The notes under the pieces were generated by a model. The model worked only from the letters and a program-made list of their open reading frames with translations, ran no database searches and was not told the DNA's origin. The translations under genes and the position numbers were made by a program. This document shows positions 1-15,518 of a stretch of DNA of 64,000 nucleotides, one piece after another (within the stretch, counting starts at the first letter, position 1; every line of letters starts with the position of its first letter). Origin of the DNA: Nocardia sp. NRRL S-836 (lineage in GTDB: Bacteria > Actinomycetota > Actinomycetes > Mycobacteriales > Pseudonocardiaceae); assembly GCF_001279525.1 (NCBI RefSeq), contig NZ_LGDY01000109.1, positions 1 to 64,000 of the forward strand, given 5' to 3'.

Positions 1-318
1 TCTGGTCTAGCTACTCAAAGGAATACTCCTGACGAGGAGTATTCATATTACTGGCTGTGTTATCGGCACGCTGTTGAGTTCTCAAAGAACACGCGCTCAT
101 CATCACGACCCGCCGCATGGCGACCCGATCCGAGGCTGTGTCGTACATAAGCTTGTGTTGAAACTTCGACGCCCTTGGCCTCTGAGCTCAGACGAGCTAC
201 CGGCTGGGTCTTCATCGTTTCGAGGTCACCCACTCTACCACAGTCCGTGGAAGCTTGGTTCGTGACCCCCGTCGCGCTCCGTTCCGGTGTTCCGGCCCGT
301 TCCGCGCTGACATGGAGA
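1..318 (-). other. Leader of a leftward rRNA operon (16S gene lies beyond the left edge)
   Basis: Read on the minus strand, positions 93-66 give the TTGAGAACTCAACAG-type segment that in actinobacteria lies upstream of 16S rRNA as an antitermination/RNase III processing element. Further towards the left edge is a hairpin with a 10-bp perfect stem (21-30 paired with 35-44, loop 31-34). The 16S gene itself is not in the window. The stretch from about 100 to 318 has no convincing gene; open frames there are random. A second possible promoter core (TAGAGT-like) is visible near 240 on the minus strand but has no good -35 partner. Identity rests on the recognised leader motif plus the promoter at 319-347. 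Confidence 0.7.
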
Positions 319-347
319 AAGTTACACGCACGCCAACGCCGGGTCAA
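319..347 (-). promoter_or_regulatory. Probable rRNA operon promoter
   Basis: On the minus strand: -35 TTGACC (347-342), a 17-bp spacer, and -10 TAACTT (324-319). Spacing and position upstream of the rRNA leader fit a housekeeping-sigma rrn promoter. Confidence 0.6.
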
Positions 348-473
348 ATCGGGGGCATCCTGGTCACCCACGGTTAAGAAACCGCAGGTCAACAGCCCCA
401 TACAGGACCCATGGACAAGCTATCGCAGGCGCCATCCCGAGCACACTGTGACCGCGATCACACCAAGAAAGCA

Positions 474-511
474 CGAAGGCCGTCGGCCCGCAGTGGGGTC
501 GACGGCCTTCG
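474..511 (-). terminator. Rho-independent terminator of tyrS
   Basis: A 12-bp perfect stem CGAAGGCCGTCG (474-485) pairs with 500-511 across a 14-nt loop, 19 bp past the tyrS stop codon. On the minus strand it is followed by a short U-rich run (TGCTTTCTTGG). Confidence 0.85.
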
Positions 512-529
512 AAAGGCTGAACGCACAGG

Positions 530-1813
530 TCAGAGCACCACGCGCAGGCCTGCGTTGTTGCGCTTGCCCCGGCGGAGGACCAGCCACTTGCCGTGGAGCA
601 GGTCGGACGCCGACGGCTTCCACTCCTCGTCGGTCACCTTCGCGTTGTTCACGTAGGCACCGCCCTCGTTCACCGTGCGCCGGGCGGCGCCCCGGCTGTC
701 CGCCAGTCCGCCGGCGATCAGCAGGTCGACGATCGTGGGCTCGTCGGCCAGCCGGACCTCACCGGTCGGGGCCTCGGCCAGCGCCGCCTCCAGCACCGGT
801 GCGTCGAGCTCGCGCAGCTCGCCCCGGCCGAACAGCGCCGACGACGCCAGGATCACCTGTTCGGTCGCGCGCTTTCCGTGCACCAGGTCGGTGAACTCCT
901 GCGCGAGCCGCTTCTGCGCGGAGCGCAGGTGGGGCTTCTCGGCCGTCTCCGCCTCCAGCACGTCCAGCTCCTCGCGGGTGAGGAACGTGAACAGCCGCAG
1001 GTAGCGGAGCACGTCGGCGTCACCGACGTTCACGAAGTACTGGTACCAGGCGTACGGCGAGGTCATCTCCGGGTCGAGCCACACGTTGCCGCCACCGGTG
1101 GACTTGCCGAACTTGCGGCCCTCGGCGTCGGTGACCAGCGGTGCGGTCAGCGCGTGCACGTGCTTGCCCTCGACGCGCCGGATCAGGTCCACGCCGCCGA
1201 CGATGTTGCCCCACTGGTCGGAGCCGCCGATCTGCAGCGAGGTGCCGTACTTGCGGTGCAGCTCCAGGTAGTCGTTCGACTGCAGCAACAGGTAGCTGAA
1301 CTCGGTGTAGGACATGCCGTCCGACTCCAGGCGACGCTTCACCGTCTCGCGCGACAGCATGACGTTGATCGAGAAGTGCTTGCCGACGTCGCGCAGGAAC
1401 TCCAGGGCGGTGACCTGGCCGGTCCAGTTGAGGTTGTTCTCGACGACGGCGCCCGTGGGTGACGAGTCGAACTCGACGAACCGCTCCAGCTGGCCGCGGA
1501 TCCGGCCGGCCCACTCGGCGACGGTGTCCAACGAGTTCAGCGTGCGCTCGCCGGTGTCGCGCGGGTCGCCGATCATGCCCGTGGCACCGCCGGCCAGCAC
1601 GATGGGCCGGTGCCCCGCGCGCTGGAACCGCGACAGCATCAGCAGCGGCACGAGGTTGCCCGCGTGCAGTGACGGCGCCGTAGGGTCGAAACCGCAATAG
1701 AGGGTGAGCGGGCCGGCGTCCAGGTCCTTGCGGAGTGCGTCGAGGTCGGTGGACGTCGCGACCAGGCCGCGCCAGTTCAGTTCGTCAAGGATGTGCTCGC
1801 TCACGTGACTCAT
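530..1813 (-). CDS. tyrS: Tyrosyl-tRNA synthetase
   Basis: Cytoplasmic class I synthetase that charges tRNA-Tyr with tyrosine. The 427-residue product has the family's normal length. Visible marks: a HIGH-like HAGN near residue 51 after [11 protein letters not shown], the tyrosine-pocket segment GGSDQWGNI near 195, a KMSKS-like KFGKSTGG near 232, and an S4 RNA-binding domain at the C-terminus (about 360-427). The ATG start is followed directly by the conserved helix. It is transcribed leftward, towards the rRNA operon, and ends at its own hairpin terminator. Confidence 0.97.
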   Translation of the reverse strand: MSHVSEHILDELNWRGLVATSTDLDALRKDLDAGPLTLYCGFDPTAPSLHAGNLVPLLMLSRFQRAGHRPIVLAGGATGMIGDPRDTGERTLNSLDTVAEWAGRIRGQLERFVEFDSSPTGAVVENNLNWTGQVTALEFLRDVGKHFSINVMLSRETVKRRLESDGMSYTEFSYLLLQSNDYLELHRKYGTSLQIGGSDQWGNIVGGVDLIRRVEGKHVHALTAPLVTDAEGRKFGKSTGGGNVWLDPEMTSPYAWYQYFVNVGDADVLRYLRLFTFLTREELDVLEAETAEKPHLRSAQKRLAQEFTDLVHGKRATEQVILASSALFGRGELRELDAPVLEAALAEAPTGEVRLADEPTIVDLLIAGGLADSRGAARRTVNEGGAYVNNAKVTDEEWKPSASDLLHGKWLVLRRGKRNNAGLRVVL

Positions 1814-1871
1814 TGTCGCCTACCTGGTCCAACGTGTTTCGACCCGGTGCGCGGACGGGTACGCCAGCGCC

Positions 1872-2327
1872 ATGACGGACCCACGTGATGCGGAGTTACG
1901 GCGGCCCACCGAGCGCCTGCCGCGGGTGAACGAGCGCGTGAACGAGCCGGTCGTCGAGGAAGTGGTCGAGCGGCGCGACGACACGTACCGCAAGGTGCGG
2001 ACCGTGCACAGCGTCTGCGCGGTGATCGACATCGTGTGCTGGGCGTTCGCCATCGTGCTGCTGGTGCACATCTTCCTGGTGATCGCCGACGCGAACACCA
2101 CCAACGGGTTCTTCCAGTTCGTGGCGGGGTGGGCGGACGGGATCACCCTCGGCCTGGACGGCCTGTTCACGCCGGCCAGCCCCAAGGTGGCGGTGCTGTT
2201 CAACGAGGGCCTGGCCGCGGTGCTGTGGCTGCTCATCGGCACCCTGCTGACGAGCCTGATCACCCGGCTGGCGCTGCCGGTCGACCACCGGCGCGCCTGG
2301 TACCGCAGGACGACCGTCCGGCCGTAG
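1872..2327 (+). CDS. Small membrane protein of unknown function
   Basis: 151 residues, diverging from tyrS across 58 bp. Residues 1-45 are charged and probably cytoplasmic (PTERLPRVNERVNEP, VVERRDDTYRKVR). Two hydrophobic segments follow, about 48-72 (VCAVIDIVCWAFAIVLLVHIF) and 108-130 (LAAVLWLLIGTLLTSLI), separated by a loop with several glycines. The tail is basic. The layout resembles short actinobacterial proteins often called YggT-like, but I see no motif that settles this. ATG start. Confidence 0.6.
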   Translation: MTDPRDAELRRPTERLPRVNERVNEPVVEEVVERRDDTYRKVRTVHSVCAVIDIVCWAFAIVLLVHIFLVIADANTTNGFFQFVAGWADGITLGLDGLFTPASPKVAVLFNEGLAAVLWLLIGTLLTSLITRLALPVDHRRAWYRRTTVRP

Positions 2328-2343
2328 CGGCGAGGATGACGGG

Positions 2344-2582
2344 GTGACCGGGTACGACTTCGACGTCGCCCCGTCGTTCGCCGACCAGGACCGGGCCGTG
2401 GTGCAGAAGCTCGCCCAGCACCGTCGGTGTCGTGTGGCAGGGCATGCCGCGAGGTCGCCGACACGCTGGTCGGACGGCTCACGGCAGGCGAGCGGATCGA
2501 CGTGAACGTGCCGCTGGTGTTCGAGGTGGACCCGGTGCTGGAGGAGGAGTTCGTGGCGGCGGTCGGCGAGCTGTCAGGCTGA
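2344..2582 (+). pseudogene. Frameshifted small hypothetical gene
   Basis: A GTG at 2344 opens a frame reading VTGYDFDVAPSFADQDRAVV and onward with good codon bias until about 2425; it then turns Arg/Ser-rich and stops at 2503-2505. From about 2453 another frame takes over with normal codon use (EVADTLVGRLTAGERIDVNV, then LVFEVDPVLEEEFVAAVGEL) and stops at 2580-2582. The whole is 239 bp, not a multiple of three, as expected from one indel. Either a decayed gene or a base-calling error. The intact product would be about 78 residues; I do not recognise it. It ends overlapping the convergent gene at 2574. Confidence 0.45.
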
Positions 2583-3827
2583 CGCGGCCCGTCCCCTGAA
2601 CACCTCGCGCGGCAGGCCCGCACCGCGTTCCGCCGCCCACGCCAGCGCACGGGCCAGCGACGACTCGCCGACGACCCCGGCCGCGGCCGGGGTCTGCCGG
2701 CACCGCCGCCACTGCTCGGCGTTCAGCACGAGGTAGTCGACCCGGGGCAGCGACTCGACGTCCACGTCCGCCTGGGACACGTCGAGCACCCGCAGGTTCG
2801 GCAACGGGGGCAGCTCGACGCGAGCACCGTTCACCACGAGCGCTTTCAGCGTTTCGCACGCCGGCAGCTCGATCTCGTAGCCCGTCACCTCAAGGCGTTG
2901 CAACGGCAGGTGTGCGAGTTCGGCGAGGCGCACCGAACCGCCGCGCACGACGCGGAGCTCGCGCAACGACGTCAGCCGGGCGAGCAGGCCGAAGTCGAGG
3001 TCACCCGGCTCGCGGACGGTGATCTGCTGCAGGGTCGGTGGCAGCGCCGCCGGTGCGCGGTCGCCCGCGTCGAAGTGGTCCTCCAGCCCTGTGGTGCCGG
3101 GGTAGGAGTCGGGCAGCACCAGCTCCGGCAGGGAGTCGGCCAGGTACGTCAGCGGCCCCTCACCGGCCAGCTGGATCACCTGTCCCACGCGTCCGCCGGG
3201 GCCGGGTGCGAGGTCGACGCACACCGCGTCGCCCCAGTCGTTGGCCCCGACCGGCACCCACAGCGGGTGGAACTGGACCGGCCGCACCGCGTCGGGTGGT
3301 CCCGCGTACAGCACGGGGTGTTCCCACCGCCGCGGGTCCTCCTCCACGTCGGCGAGGTGCCACCGCCAGTTCCGGAGGATCTCCTCCGGTGGGTCCAGCT
3401 GCACCTCGTCGACCATCGAGGTGCGCGCGTACAGCTCGTGCACCTCCACGGGCAGCGATGCCCCGATCACGGCCTCCACCTCGCTCAACGAGGTGACTTC
3501 GAACTCGGTGGGGCGCTGGGGTGGCTTCCGCACGAAGGTGTACGTCGGCGGGAGGGACGAGGTGACCTGGACGATTCCCTCGGTGACGACGGCCTCGAAC
3601 GTCCCGTCGGGTTCGACGCGCAGCTCCAGCACGACCGGCCGGTCCAGCCCCAGCCGGAACAGGCCGTCCATCGACGCGGACGAGGCCACGTCGTGGTCGG
3701 ACGGCCCGGCCGTGAGCCGGAAGGTGCCACCGCCGCCGCTGCACGACGCCCGCAGCGTCAGGAACTCGAAACCGGGGTCGACGCCGGTGACGAGCTCGTG
3801 CGCGAGTGCGGCCAGTTCCGCTTGCAA
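2574..3827 (-). CDS. SUKH/SMI1-KNR4-like protein with leucine-rich repeats
   Basis: 417 residues, no signal peptide. Residues about 110-230 look like the SMI1/KNR4 (SUKH) fold: an SEVEAVIGASLPVEVHELY helix, a long variable loop, and the typical strand run PLWVPVGANDWGDAVCVDL followed by GGRVGQVIQLAGEG. Residues about 265-370 form short leucine-rich repeats (LTSLRELRVV, LPLQRLEVTGYEIELP, LKALVVNGARVELP, LPNLRVLDVSQ). SUKH proteins are immunity or scaffold proteins in many bacteria; no toxin gene is adjacent here. It follows mpg by 16 bp and may be the last gene of the arg transcript. The function is unknown. Confidence 0.7.
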   Translation of the reverse strand: MQAELAALAHELVTGVDPGFEFLTLRASCSGGGGTFRLTAGPSDHDVASSASMDGLFRLGLDRPVVLELRVEPDGTFEAVVTEGIVQVTSSLPPTYTFVRKPPQRPTEFEVTSLSEVEAVIGASLPVEVHELYARTSMVDEVQLDPPEEILRNWRWHLADVEEDPRRWEHPVLYAGPPDAVRPVQFHPLWVPVGANDWGDAVCVDLAPGPGGRVGQVIQLAGEGPLTYLADSLPELVLPDSYPGTTGLEDHFDAGDRAPAALPPTLQQITVREPGDLDFGLLARLTSLRELRVVRGGSVRLAELAHLPLQRLEVTGYEIELPACETLKALVVNGARVELPPLPNLRVLDVSQADVDVESLPRVDYLVLNAEQWRRCRQTPAAAGVVGESSLARALAWAAERGAGLPREVFRGRAASA

Positions 3828-3843
3828 GTGGTCCCCCGGTTCG

Positions 3844-5860
<2,017 letters not shown>

Positions 5861-6122
5861 TCAGCTGGCGAAGTCGTAAAGGGATTCTTCCGAACGGGCC
5901 ACGATCCCCACCACGCGGCCCTCCAGCAGCGTGATGTCGACCTCCCCCGAGCCACCGCGGATGGCCGTCCGCGCCACCCGCAGCGCGACCGATCCCAGGC
6001 TGGACCGCACCACCCCCGCGCGGAAGTTGAGCTCCCGCACGGCCTCGGGCACGGTCAGCGTCTCGCCGTCCACCGCGACCGGCACGCCCTCGTCGAACGT
6101 CACGACGGCGTGCACCGGGTGG

Positions 6123-6130
<8 letters not shown>
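5861..6130 (-). pseudogene. argG-derived mini ORF (gutted argininosuccinate synthase) in the argG slot
   Basis: 89 codons, intact frame, starting with an 8-nt overlap with the end of argR (ATGAATGA). In actinobacterial operons argG normally sits here between argR and argH. Residues about 8-40 (VTFDEGVPVAVDGETLTV, EAVRELNFRAG) match the beta-strand segment I know from ArgG (typically VxITFDRGVPVAIDG...EAIxEMNRRAG). Residues about 62-88 (SGEVDITLLEG, ARSEESLYDF) match the later ArgG segment TGEVRLxLxxGRxxVxGRRSxESLYDF. The ATP-binding N-terminal domain and most of the citrulline/aspartate-binding domain are missing, so it cannot be an active synthase. It may be a remnant or a small protein kept for another job. 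Alignment is from memory of the family. Confidence 0.65.
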
Positions 6131-8687
<2,557 letters not shown>

Positions 8688-8691
<4 letters not shown>

Positions 8692-9553
8692 TTGTCCCCC
8701 AACACCATTGTTCCGACACCTTCGGAGGTGAAGACTTCGAGCAGCACCGAGTGGGCCAGCCGGCCGTCGATCACGTGCGCCTGCGGGACGCCGCCGCGCA
8801 CCGCGCGCAGGCAGGCCTCCATCTTCGGGATCATGCCGCTGTCCAGGCCCGGCAGGAGCTGCTCCAGCTCCGAGGCGCGGATCTGGTTCAGCAGCGACGA
8901 GCGGTCCGGCCAGTTCGCGTACAGGCCCTCGACGTCCGTGAGCACGACGAGCTTCTCCGCGCCCAGCGCGACCGCCAGCGCACCCGCGGCGGTGTCCGCG
9001 TTGACGTTGTGCGGCACGCCGTGGACGTCCGGGGCGACCGACGACACGACCGGGATGCGGCCCGCACGCACGATGTCGAGCACCGCGTCCGGGTTGACCT
9101 CGGTGATGTCGCCGACGAGACCGATGTCGACCTCCTCGCCGTCCACGACCGCACCGCGCCGGGTGGCGGTGAACAGGTGCGCGTCCTCGCCGGAGATGCC
9201 GACCGCGTACGGGCCGTGCTGGTTGATCAGCCCGACGAGCTCGCGCCCGACCTGGCCGACGAGCACCATCCGCACGACGTCCATGGCCTCCGGCGTGGTC
9301 ACGCGCAGGCCGCCGCGGAACTCGCTGTGGATGCCGAGCCGGTCGAGCATCGACTTGATCTGCGGGCCGCCGCCGTGCACGACGACCGGGCGCAGACCGC
9401 ACAGCCGCAGGAACACCATGTCCTCGGCGAACGCCTTCTTCAGCTCGTCGTCGATCATCGCGTTGCCGCCGTACTTCACGACGACGAGCGCGCCGCGGAA
9501 GCGTTCCAGCCACGGCAGCGCCTCGACGAGCACGGCCGCTTTTTCTTGTGCGT

Positions 9554-9557
<4 letters not shown>
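8688..9557 (-). CDS. argB: N-acetylglutamate kinase
   Basis: Second step of the pathway: phosphorylates N-acetylglutamate. 289 residues, amino-acid kinase fold. VVKYGGNAM near residue 27 and [10 protein letters not shown] near 59 bind phosphates; [20 protein letters not shown] near 183 and the [15 protein letters not shown] segment near 238 complete the site. GTG start overlapping the argJ stop (GTGA). It has the N-terminal helix seen in arginine-inhibited hexameric kinases, so feedback inhibition is likely (inference). Confidence 0.97.
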
Positions 9558-11772
<2,215 letters not shown>

Positions 11773-11903
11773 GCCGAATGCAACCCCATCGAAACACGCG
11801 AACGCGGGTAAGGGCACCCTCACGTGAGCGTGGCCACCTGGCCGGGCGGTCGTGGCCACCTGGCGCTGTGGCCGGTCCACCCGCGTCGGCAAGGATGATC
11901 AGC

Positions 11904-13388
11904 GTGAACGTGAGGCTGCGCGACGGGCTGTGGGCGGCCGGTGTCCTGCTGCTGGCGCTGGCGTCGGTGGTGGCACCGCTCGGGCGGCCGGCGCCGTGGT
12001 GGGTGGTCGTCGCCTCCGCGGTGTGGGCCGCGGCGCTGGTGCCGGTCAGCGCGCGTTGGCCGCGCACGGCGCTGTTGCTCACCACTCCCCTGCACGCGGT
12101 CAACAACCTGCTCGCGATCGCCCCGACCGCGCTGGTGGTCTTCCGGGTCGCCAGGTCGATCCCGGCGCGGCAGCTGTGGGTGCTGGTGCCCGCCGGCGCG
12201 GTGCTGCAGGCCGGGTTCGGCGGGTACTACGCGTGGCGCAGCGGCGACAGCCCGGCCGAGTTCCTGCTGGGCACCGGGTTCAGCGTGGTGTTCCTGCTGG
12301 TCTTCCCCGCCGTCGCCGGTGCGCTCATCGGACACCGCAAGCCGTTGACGCAGGTGCTCATGGAACGCAACGACTACCTGGAGCACGCCCGCCTGCTGAC
12401 CGCCAGCACCGCCCGGTCCGACACCCGCGCCCACATCGCGAGCGAGATGCACGACGTGCTCAGCCACCGGCTGCGGCAGCTGAGCGCGCACGCGGGGGCG
12501 CTGGAGCTCTCCGCCGCGGAACAGGCGCCCGAGCTGCGCGACCAGGTCGAGCTGATCCGCGAGACGTCCGCCGTCGCGATGGACGAGCTGCGCGAGATCC
12601 TCGGCGTGCTCGGGACGACCGAGACCGGCGAGGACGCCGGGACGCGCGCGGACGTCGAACGGCTCGTGGCCGCCTCCCGGGACGCCGGTGTCTCCGTGGC
12701 GCTGGACTGGTCCGGTGACGACCTGGCCGATGCCGACTCACGGCTGCGCAGGGCCGTGCATCGGATCGTGCGTGAGGCACTCACGAACGTGCACAAGCAC
12801 GCGCCCTCGGCGCAGACCCGCGTGACGGTGCGCGTGGCCGACCGGGTGCGGGTCGAGGTCGTCAACGGCCCGAGCGCCGAACCCCGCGGTGGTGGCACCC
12901 GGCGCGGGCTCATCGGGCTGGAGGAGCGGGTCACGCTGATCGGCGGGCAGTTCGACGCGGGCCGGCTCGCCGGTGGTTTCCGGGTGGCGGCCGACCTGCC
13001 GTCGCACCCGGTCGTGCCGGAGGAGACCGGTGCGGCCGGTGCCGTGACCGAGGCGCCGCCGCCGGTGACCGCCGACGTCCTGACCGTGCCGAGGGTCATC
13101 GGCAGCGGCTGCCTCGGCACGCTCGCCGTCGTCCCCGCCATGGGCACGGCGCTCGTGCTGCTGCTGGTCGCGCTGTTCAGCAGCGGCGAGATGCCCCGGC
13201 AGGAGTTCGCCGCGTTCGAGGTGTCGGTCACGCAGGAGTCCGACCTCACCGAGGCGCACGGCTTCGGCCTGCCCGCGGACGGCCCCGGCTGCTACCGCTA
13301 CCACGCGCGCGACGACGACCACCTCGACTTCGAGCTCTGCTTCACCCGGCAGGGCGTGCTGACCACCAAGAGGGAGCTGACGCGGTGA
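11904..13388 (+). CDS. NarL-type sensor histidine kinase with C-terminal membrane anchor (paralogue 1)
   Basis: 494 residues from GTG 11904, chosen because AAGGA lies 8 nt upstream and the start matches the paralogue; an in-frame ATG at 11895 is the alternative. Residues 1-145 hold four or five membrane segments. HisKA_3 motif RAHIASEMHDVLSHRL carries the phospho-acceptor His about 183. The ATPase N-box REALTNVHKHA is about 290 and the G-box GGTRRGLIGLEERV about 330. Unusually, residues about 398-430 form another hydrophobic segment and the last 60 residues (two Cys, GCYRYHARDDDHLDFELCF) should lie outside the cell. GTGA-coupled to paralogue 2. Confidence 0.85.
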   Translation: MNVRLRDGLWAAGVLLLALASVVAPLGRPAPWWVVVASAVWAAALVPVSARWPRTALLLTTPLHAVNNLLAIAPTALVVFRVARSIPARQLWVLVPAGAVLQAGFGGYYAWRSGDSPAEFLLGTGFSVVFLLVFPAVAGALIGHRKPLTQVLMERNDYLEHARLLTASTARSDTRAHIASEMHDVLSHRLRQLSAHAGALELSAAEQAPELRDQVELIRETSAVAMDELREILGVLGTTETGEDAGTRADVERLVAASRDAGVSVALDWSGDDLADADSRLRRAVHRIVREALTNVHKHAPSAQTRVTVRVADRVRVEVVNGPSAEPRGGGTRRGLIGLEERVTLIGGQFDAGRLAGGFRVAADLPSHPVVPEETGAAGAVTEAPPPVTADVLTVPRVIGSGCLGTLAVVPAMGTALVLLLVALFSSGEMPRQEFAAFEVSVTQESDLTEAHGFGLPADGPGCYRYHARDDDHLDFELCFTRQGVLTTKRELTR

Positions 13389-14866
13389 GGGTCGTCTGGC
13401 CGGTACTGGCGTTCCTGGTCGGTCTGGTGCCGCTGCTCGCACCGCTGGCCCCGGTCCCGCACCCGGCGCTGACCGTCGCCACCGCGCTGTGGATCGCCGG
13501 GCTGGTGTGGCTGGCCCCGCGCAGGCCGCAGTGGGCGCTGGTGCTCACCGCCCCGCTCTTCGCGGTCAACAACCTGTGGGCGCAGGCCGTCACGACGTTC
13601 GTGGTCTTCACCGCGTCCCGGCGCATCGCGCGGCCCGGCCGGCTGTGGGCGCTGCTCGGCGTCATGACGGTGCTGCAGAGCGCGTTCAGCCTCCTGCAGG
13701 AGACCTACCGGACCATGCCGCTCTGGGAGGCGGTGCTCGGCGCGGTGGCCGGGTCGGTCTTCTTCGTGTTCTTCCCCGCGGTGTCGGGCATGCTGTTCGG
13801 GCGCCGCCGGCCGATGGTCCGGCTGCTGCGGGAGCGCAACGAGTACCTGGAGCGGGCGCGCGCGTTGACCGCCGCGTCGGCCCGTTCCGAGGAACGAGCG
13901 CACATCGCCGGCGAGATGCACGACATGCTCGGCCACCGGCTCAGCCTGATCTCCATCCACGCCGGCGCGCTGGAGCTCGCGACCGCGCGCAAGGCCCCGC
14001 AGCTGCACGAGCAGGCCGAGCTGATCCGCACCACGTCGTCGCTCGCGATGGCCGAGCTGCGCGAGATCCTCGGCGTGCTGCGGACCAGCCCCGAACCGGA
14101 GGCGCTCGACGAGGACACCGGCACCAGGACCGACATCGCGAACCTGGTCGCGAGCTCGGCCGACGCGGGCATCGCGGTCTCGCTCGACTGGTCGGGCGAC
14201 GACCTGCACGGCGCCGACCCGCGCACCCGGCGCGCGGTGCACCGGGTGGTCCGCGAGGCGCTGACCAACGTGCACAAGCACGCACCGAAGGCGCGCGCAC
14301 GGGTCCAGGTCGCGGTCCAGGGTGGACGGGCGCGGATCCAGGTGCTCAACGGCCCGGCCGACGCGCTGCCCGGCAAGGGCACCCGGCGCGGCCTGGTCGG
14401 GCTGGAGGAACGGGTCGGGCTGCTCGGCGGGGCGTTCAGCGCGGGACCGCCGGTCGAGGGCGGGTTCCGGGTGGCGGCGGACGTGCCGCTGCACCCGGCC
14501 GCGCAGGCCGACCAGTCCGCCGCCGAGGTGCGGGAGGTGCCGCCACCGCTCGCCGCGGAGGTGCTGACCGTGCCGCGGGTGCTGGGCGGCGGGTGCCTCG
14601 GGCTGCTCGCGTTGCTGCCGGTCACCGGCGCGATGCTCGTGCTGCTCATCTTCGCCCTGTTCAACCCGTCGCAGATGAACGCGCCGTACTTCGACTCGCT
14701 GCGGGTGGGCGCCACGAGCGACGAGGAGGTCTTCGGCCAGTACGGCCTGGGCCAGTTCGGTGCCGACGGCTGCTCGCGGTTCCGCAGCTCGCACAACGCG
14801 GACCTGGTCTACAAGCTGTGCTTCCGCGACGGCAAGCTCGCGTCGAAGGAGCAGGAGCGCCCGTAG
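13385..14866 (+). CDS. NarL-type sensor histidine kinase with C-terminal membrane anchor (paralogue 2)
   Basis: 493 residues, colinear with the preceding gene and clearly a tandem duplicate. N-terminal multi-pass region to about 140, HisKA_3 motif RAHIAGEMHDMLGHRLSL with the acceptor His about 179, N-box REALTNVHKHAPKA, G-box GTRRGLVGLEERV. A hydrophobic segment (CLGLLALLPVTGAMLVLLIF) at about 400-425 is followed by a 60-residue outside tail with two cysteines (DGCSRF, YKLCF). The tails of the two paralogues have diverged more than their kinase cores, which suggests different signals. The stop is 10 bp before the response regulator. Confidence 0.86.
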   Translation: MRVVWPVLAFLVGLVPLLAPLAPVPHPALTVATALWIAGLVWLAPRRPQWALVLTAPLFAVNNLWAQAVTTFVVFTASRRIARPGRLWALLGVMTVLQSAFSLLQETYRTMPLWEAVLGAVAGSVFFVFFPAVSGMLFGRRRPMVRLLRERNEYLERARALTAASARSEERAHIAGEMHDMLGHRLSLISIHAGALELATARKAPQLHEQAELIRTTSSLAMAELREILGVLRTSPEPEALDEDTGTRTDIANLVASSADAGIAVSLDWSGDDLHGADPRTRRAVHRVVREALTNVHKHAPKARARVQVAVQGGRARIQVLNGPADALPGKGTRRGLVGLEERVGLLGGAFSAGPPVEGGFRVAADVPLHPAAQADQSAAEVREVPPPLAAEVLTVPRVLGGGCLGLLALLPVTGAMLVLLIFALFNPSQMNAPYFDSLRVGATSDEEVFGQYGLGQFGADGCSRFRSSHNADLVYKLCFRDGKLASKEQERP

Positions 14867-14876
14867 GCTGCACGGC

Positions 14877-15518
14877 GTGATCCGAGTCCTCATCGCCGAC
14901 GACGAGACGCTGATGCGCGCCGGGATCCGGCTGATCCTGGAGAACGACCCGGAGATCACCGTGGTCGCCGAGGCGAGCGACGGCAGGCAGGCCGTCGAGC
15001 ACGCCCGCGCGCACCGGGTCGACGTGGCGCTGCTGGACATCCGGATGCCCGGCGGCGACGGGCTCAAGGCCGCCGAGCAGATCGCGGCGAGCACGAACGT
15101 CGTCATGCTCACGACGTTCGGCGAGGACGCCTACGTGGCGCAGGCGCTCAAGGCCGGCGCGACCGGGTTCCTGCTCAAGGACACCCCGCCGCAGGAGCTG
15201 ATCAACGCCGTGCGCAAGGCTGCGGCGGGCGAGCCGATCCTCGCGCCGCAGATCACCCGGCGCCTGATCGAGCGGCACCTGACCGCACCGGACAACGGCG
15301 CGCGGGCCCGCCGCAGGATCGACGCGCTCACCGAGACCGAGCGCGAGGTGCTCACCCTGGTCGGGGCGGGCCTGTCCAACGCCGAGATCGGCGCCCGGCT
15401 CCACCTGGCGACCGGCACGGTGAAGGCGCACGTCAGCCGGATCCTGCCCAAGCTCGGCTGCGCCAACCGCGTGCAGGCCGCCATCGTGGCCCACGACGCC
15501 GGTCTCACCGCACGGTGA
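14877..15518 (+). CDS. NarL/FixJ-family response regulator
   Basis: 213 residues from GTG ([16 protein letters not shown]). Receiver domain with acidic pair DD near residues 9-10, phospho-acceptor Asp 54 in [11 protein letters not shown], Thr in LTTFGED and Lys in FLLKDTPP. C-terminal LuxR-type helix-turn-helix: [20 protein letters not shown], then [14 protein letters not shown]. It is the only regulator in the operon with two kinases, so both may feed it. Its end overlaps the convergent sthA end by 14 bp. Confidence 0.92.
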   Translation: MIRVLIADDETLMRAGIRLILENDPEITVVAEASDGRQAVEHARAHRVDVALLDIRMPGGDGLKAAEQIAASTNVVMLTTFGEDAYVAQALKAGATGFLLKDTPPQELINAVRKAAAGEPILAPQITRRLIERHLTAPDNGARARRRIDALTETEREVLTLVGAGLSNAEIGARLHLATGTVKAHVSRILPKLGCANRVQAAIVAHDAGLTAR

